A stretch of DNA of 64,000 bases, from contig JACSVZ010000004.1 in NCBI GenBank assembly GCA_014706295.1, forward strand, positions 85,629,047 to 85,693,046, written 5' to 3'. Shown in pieces: positions 62,325-64,000 of this stretch (its first letter is position 1; each line of letters begins with the position of its first letter). The notes under the pieces are model-generated. The model had not been told where the DNA came from, did no database searches, and worked only from the letters and a program-made list of their open reading frames with translations. Source of the DNA: Lycocorax pyrrhopterus obiensis (taxonomy: Eukaryota > Chordata > Aves > Passeriformes > Paradisaeidae). The position numbers were made by a program, and so were the translations under genes.

Positions 62325-63575
62325 CCACTACTGAAACTTGATGGGATGAATTCCATGGCAGGAATGTGGCTATCAAGAGCTACAGACTGCTCAGAAGAGA
62401 CAGGGGAGGAAAGAAGGGTGGAGTGGCTGCCCTCTGCATCAAGAAATGGATACGGTGTGAAGAGCTGTCCCTGAGGAATAGCTCTGAGCAGGTTGAAAGC
62501 TTGTGGGTAAGAATTTGAGAGAGAGGCAACAAAGGGAACCTTGTGGTTGATCACTGTCAATAGGACCCTACTGACGAAGCCTACTTACTCCAGCTACAGA
62601 AGGCATCATGCTCACAGGCTCTTGTCCTCCCAAGGGGCTTCAACAACACCGACATCTGCTGGGAAAGTTTCTCAGTGAGCCGTAGGCAATCCAGGAGACT
62701 CCTGGAAAGCATGGAGGATAACTTCCTGACCCAGGTAATAGCCTTAGCAGAGGGGATGCAATGCAGAACTGATGGTCACAAATGTGAGGTAACTGGGGCT
62801 CACTCACAAGACTGGAGGCAGCCTGGGCCACGGAGATCATGCAGTGGTGGAGTTCACACTCCTGAGGGATACGGGCAGTGTGAAGAGCAAAGTCACAACC
62901 CTGAATTTTACAAAAGCAAACTTCCAGATGTTCAAGGACCTAGTGAATGGCACTAATGGGAAACTGTCCTCAGGATAAGGAAGCAGAACAGAGCTGGCAG
63001 GTCTTCAATGATGCTTTCCATAGAGTGCAAGAGCTCTGGACCCTCAGCTATAAGAAATCAGACAAGAAAGGCAAGAGACTGGCATGGCTGAGTTGAGACT
63101 TGCTGGTCAAATCAAAGGGCAAGAAGGAAATGCACAGACAGAGAAAGCAAGGATAATTATTCTGGGAATAGTATAGGAATGCTGCCTGGTTATGTAGGGA
63201 TGAGGTCAGGAAGGTCAAGGTGTGGATGGAGCTGAACTTGGCAAGGGATGCAAAGAGTAATAAGAAGGACTTCTACAGGTATGTCAGATAGAAAAGGAAG
63301 GTCAAAGTAAGTATAGCCCATCAGATGAGCAAGACTGACAAACGGCAAACAAGAAGCCTGAGGTAAGTTTTTTTGCCTCACTCTTCAATAGCAACCTCTT
63401 TCCACACCTCTCAAGAGGATGGACAGCAGGATGGGAGCTGGGGGAACAAAGTGCTTCCTGCTCTAAGACTAGATCAGGTTTGTGACCAGCTGAAGAACCG
63501 GAATGTACACAAGTATTGGACTAGATGACCTCTAAAGGTCCCTTCCAACCCAAACTATTCCATGATTCTATGATT
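62325..63575 (+). mobile_element. CR1 LINE with endonuclease part and 3' tail but no RT (internal deletion)
   Basis: From about 62325 the sequence follows the CR1 ORF2 endonuclease region: 'ctgaaacttgatgggatgaa', ggctatcaagagctacag, a segment encoding the PRGFNNTDICW-like block at about 62632-62665, and RRQSRRLLESMEDNFLTQ at about 62681-62734. The linker to the RT domain runs to about 63513. There the text jumps from the block gaccagctgaagaaccggaa (63484-63503) plus tgtacacaag directly to attggactagatgacctcta, the CR1 3' tail, which ends tattccatgattctatgatt near 63574. The whole RT domain and most of the 3'UTR are missing. Frames are broken by stops. It is inactive. Confidence 0.87.
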
Positions 63576-64000
63576 ATACTTCCTTTTGCTTTGGGTACTG
63601 CTTGTTAATCACAACTGGCATGTTGCATGGGAATATAGTGAATGGAGTTAAACAAATATTTCTGTGCCTGAACATAAACAAAGTAGTTCTGAATGCTGTC
63701 TGCCTCTGCCTATGATGGAAATACAGAAACACAGGGAAAAGCATTCAGTCCATACAACCAGACTAAACGTTGTCAAAAGTGACAAGCCCCAAAACACCGG
63801 GGGAGCATCAGGTCTTCAGTCAGGTGTCCTTCTTCAAATATGCTTGACTGCAAACTAATGTAGCCATAAGCCTCTTTACCAGAATTGCCCTTCAGAGCAA
63901 GTTTTTCTGATAATAGTAGAACAAAAACACACAGCAAACTAAATATAAAAGTTCAGCTAATATAAATCTAAAAACGCCACCTAATTTTCATCCCTTACAC
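63576..64000. other. Intergenic DNA to window end, no gene seen
   Basis: Unique AT-rich sequence without recognisable exon or repeat. Confidence 0.45.

Noticed and set aside
1..64000. CRISPR arrays, operons, bacterial or phage systems
   Set aside because: No regularly spaced repeats, no dense coding and clear vertebrate repeats throughout; such systems are not expected here.

Overview
The window looks like bird nuclear DNA. It is AT-rich and CpG-poor, with no bacterial-style gene packing. It carries several fragments of CR1, the dominant LINE of birds and other archosaurs, with the typical 3' tail ending near CATTCTATGATTCTATGA. Crocodilians and turtles also carry CR1, so 'bird' is a strong inference rather than a proof, and I cannot name the species.

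Only one protein-coding gene segment can be supported. Positions 8807-8904 (+) are the coding part of the last exon of KHDRBS2 (SLM1), an RNA-binding STAR-family splicing regulator. The exon has a strong splice acceptor, an intron phase that fits the family, and the family's C-terminus ending REHPYGRY. A 3'UTR follows, with a canonical poly(A) signal at 9593-9598 and a possible distal one at 9880-9885. Everything left of 8807 is read as the final KHDRBS2 intron, which contains one antisense CR1 (687-1690), one faint MIR-like relic and a C-rich quadruplex-type motif. The upstream KHDRBS2 exons are not in the window.

From about 9900 to 64000 I find no further gene, so about 54 kb downstream of KHDRBS2 appears to be intergenic or regulatory. 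It contains a well-formed but orphan exon-like segment (10933-10984), hairpins at 10241-10282 and 60243-60268, MIR-like relics, and some unusually 'structured' unique sequence that could be conserved enhancer DNA (for example 25540-25860). A probable minus-strand solo LTR lies at 34670-35031 and an ancient CR1/L3-type relic at 41236-41560. Three short tandem duplications fall between 46.9 and 55.5 kb.

The right end is richest in mobile DNA. A sense CR1 (53040-54855) is split by a 716-bp solo LTR (53913-54628) with TG...CA ends and an apparent 5-bp target duplication. A second CR1 (62325-63575) keeps its endonuclease region and its 3' tail but has lost the whole reverse-transcriptase part. No RNA gene, CRISPR array, CpG island or complete mobile element was recognised. 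I did not find a novel biological system; the most informative observations are the KHDRBS2 terminal exon, the candidate alternative exon, the nested LTR and the internally deleted CR1.
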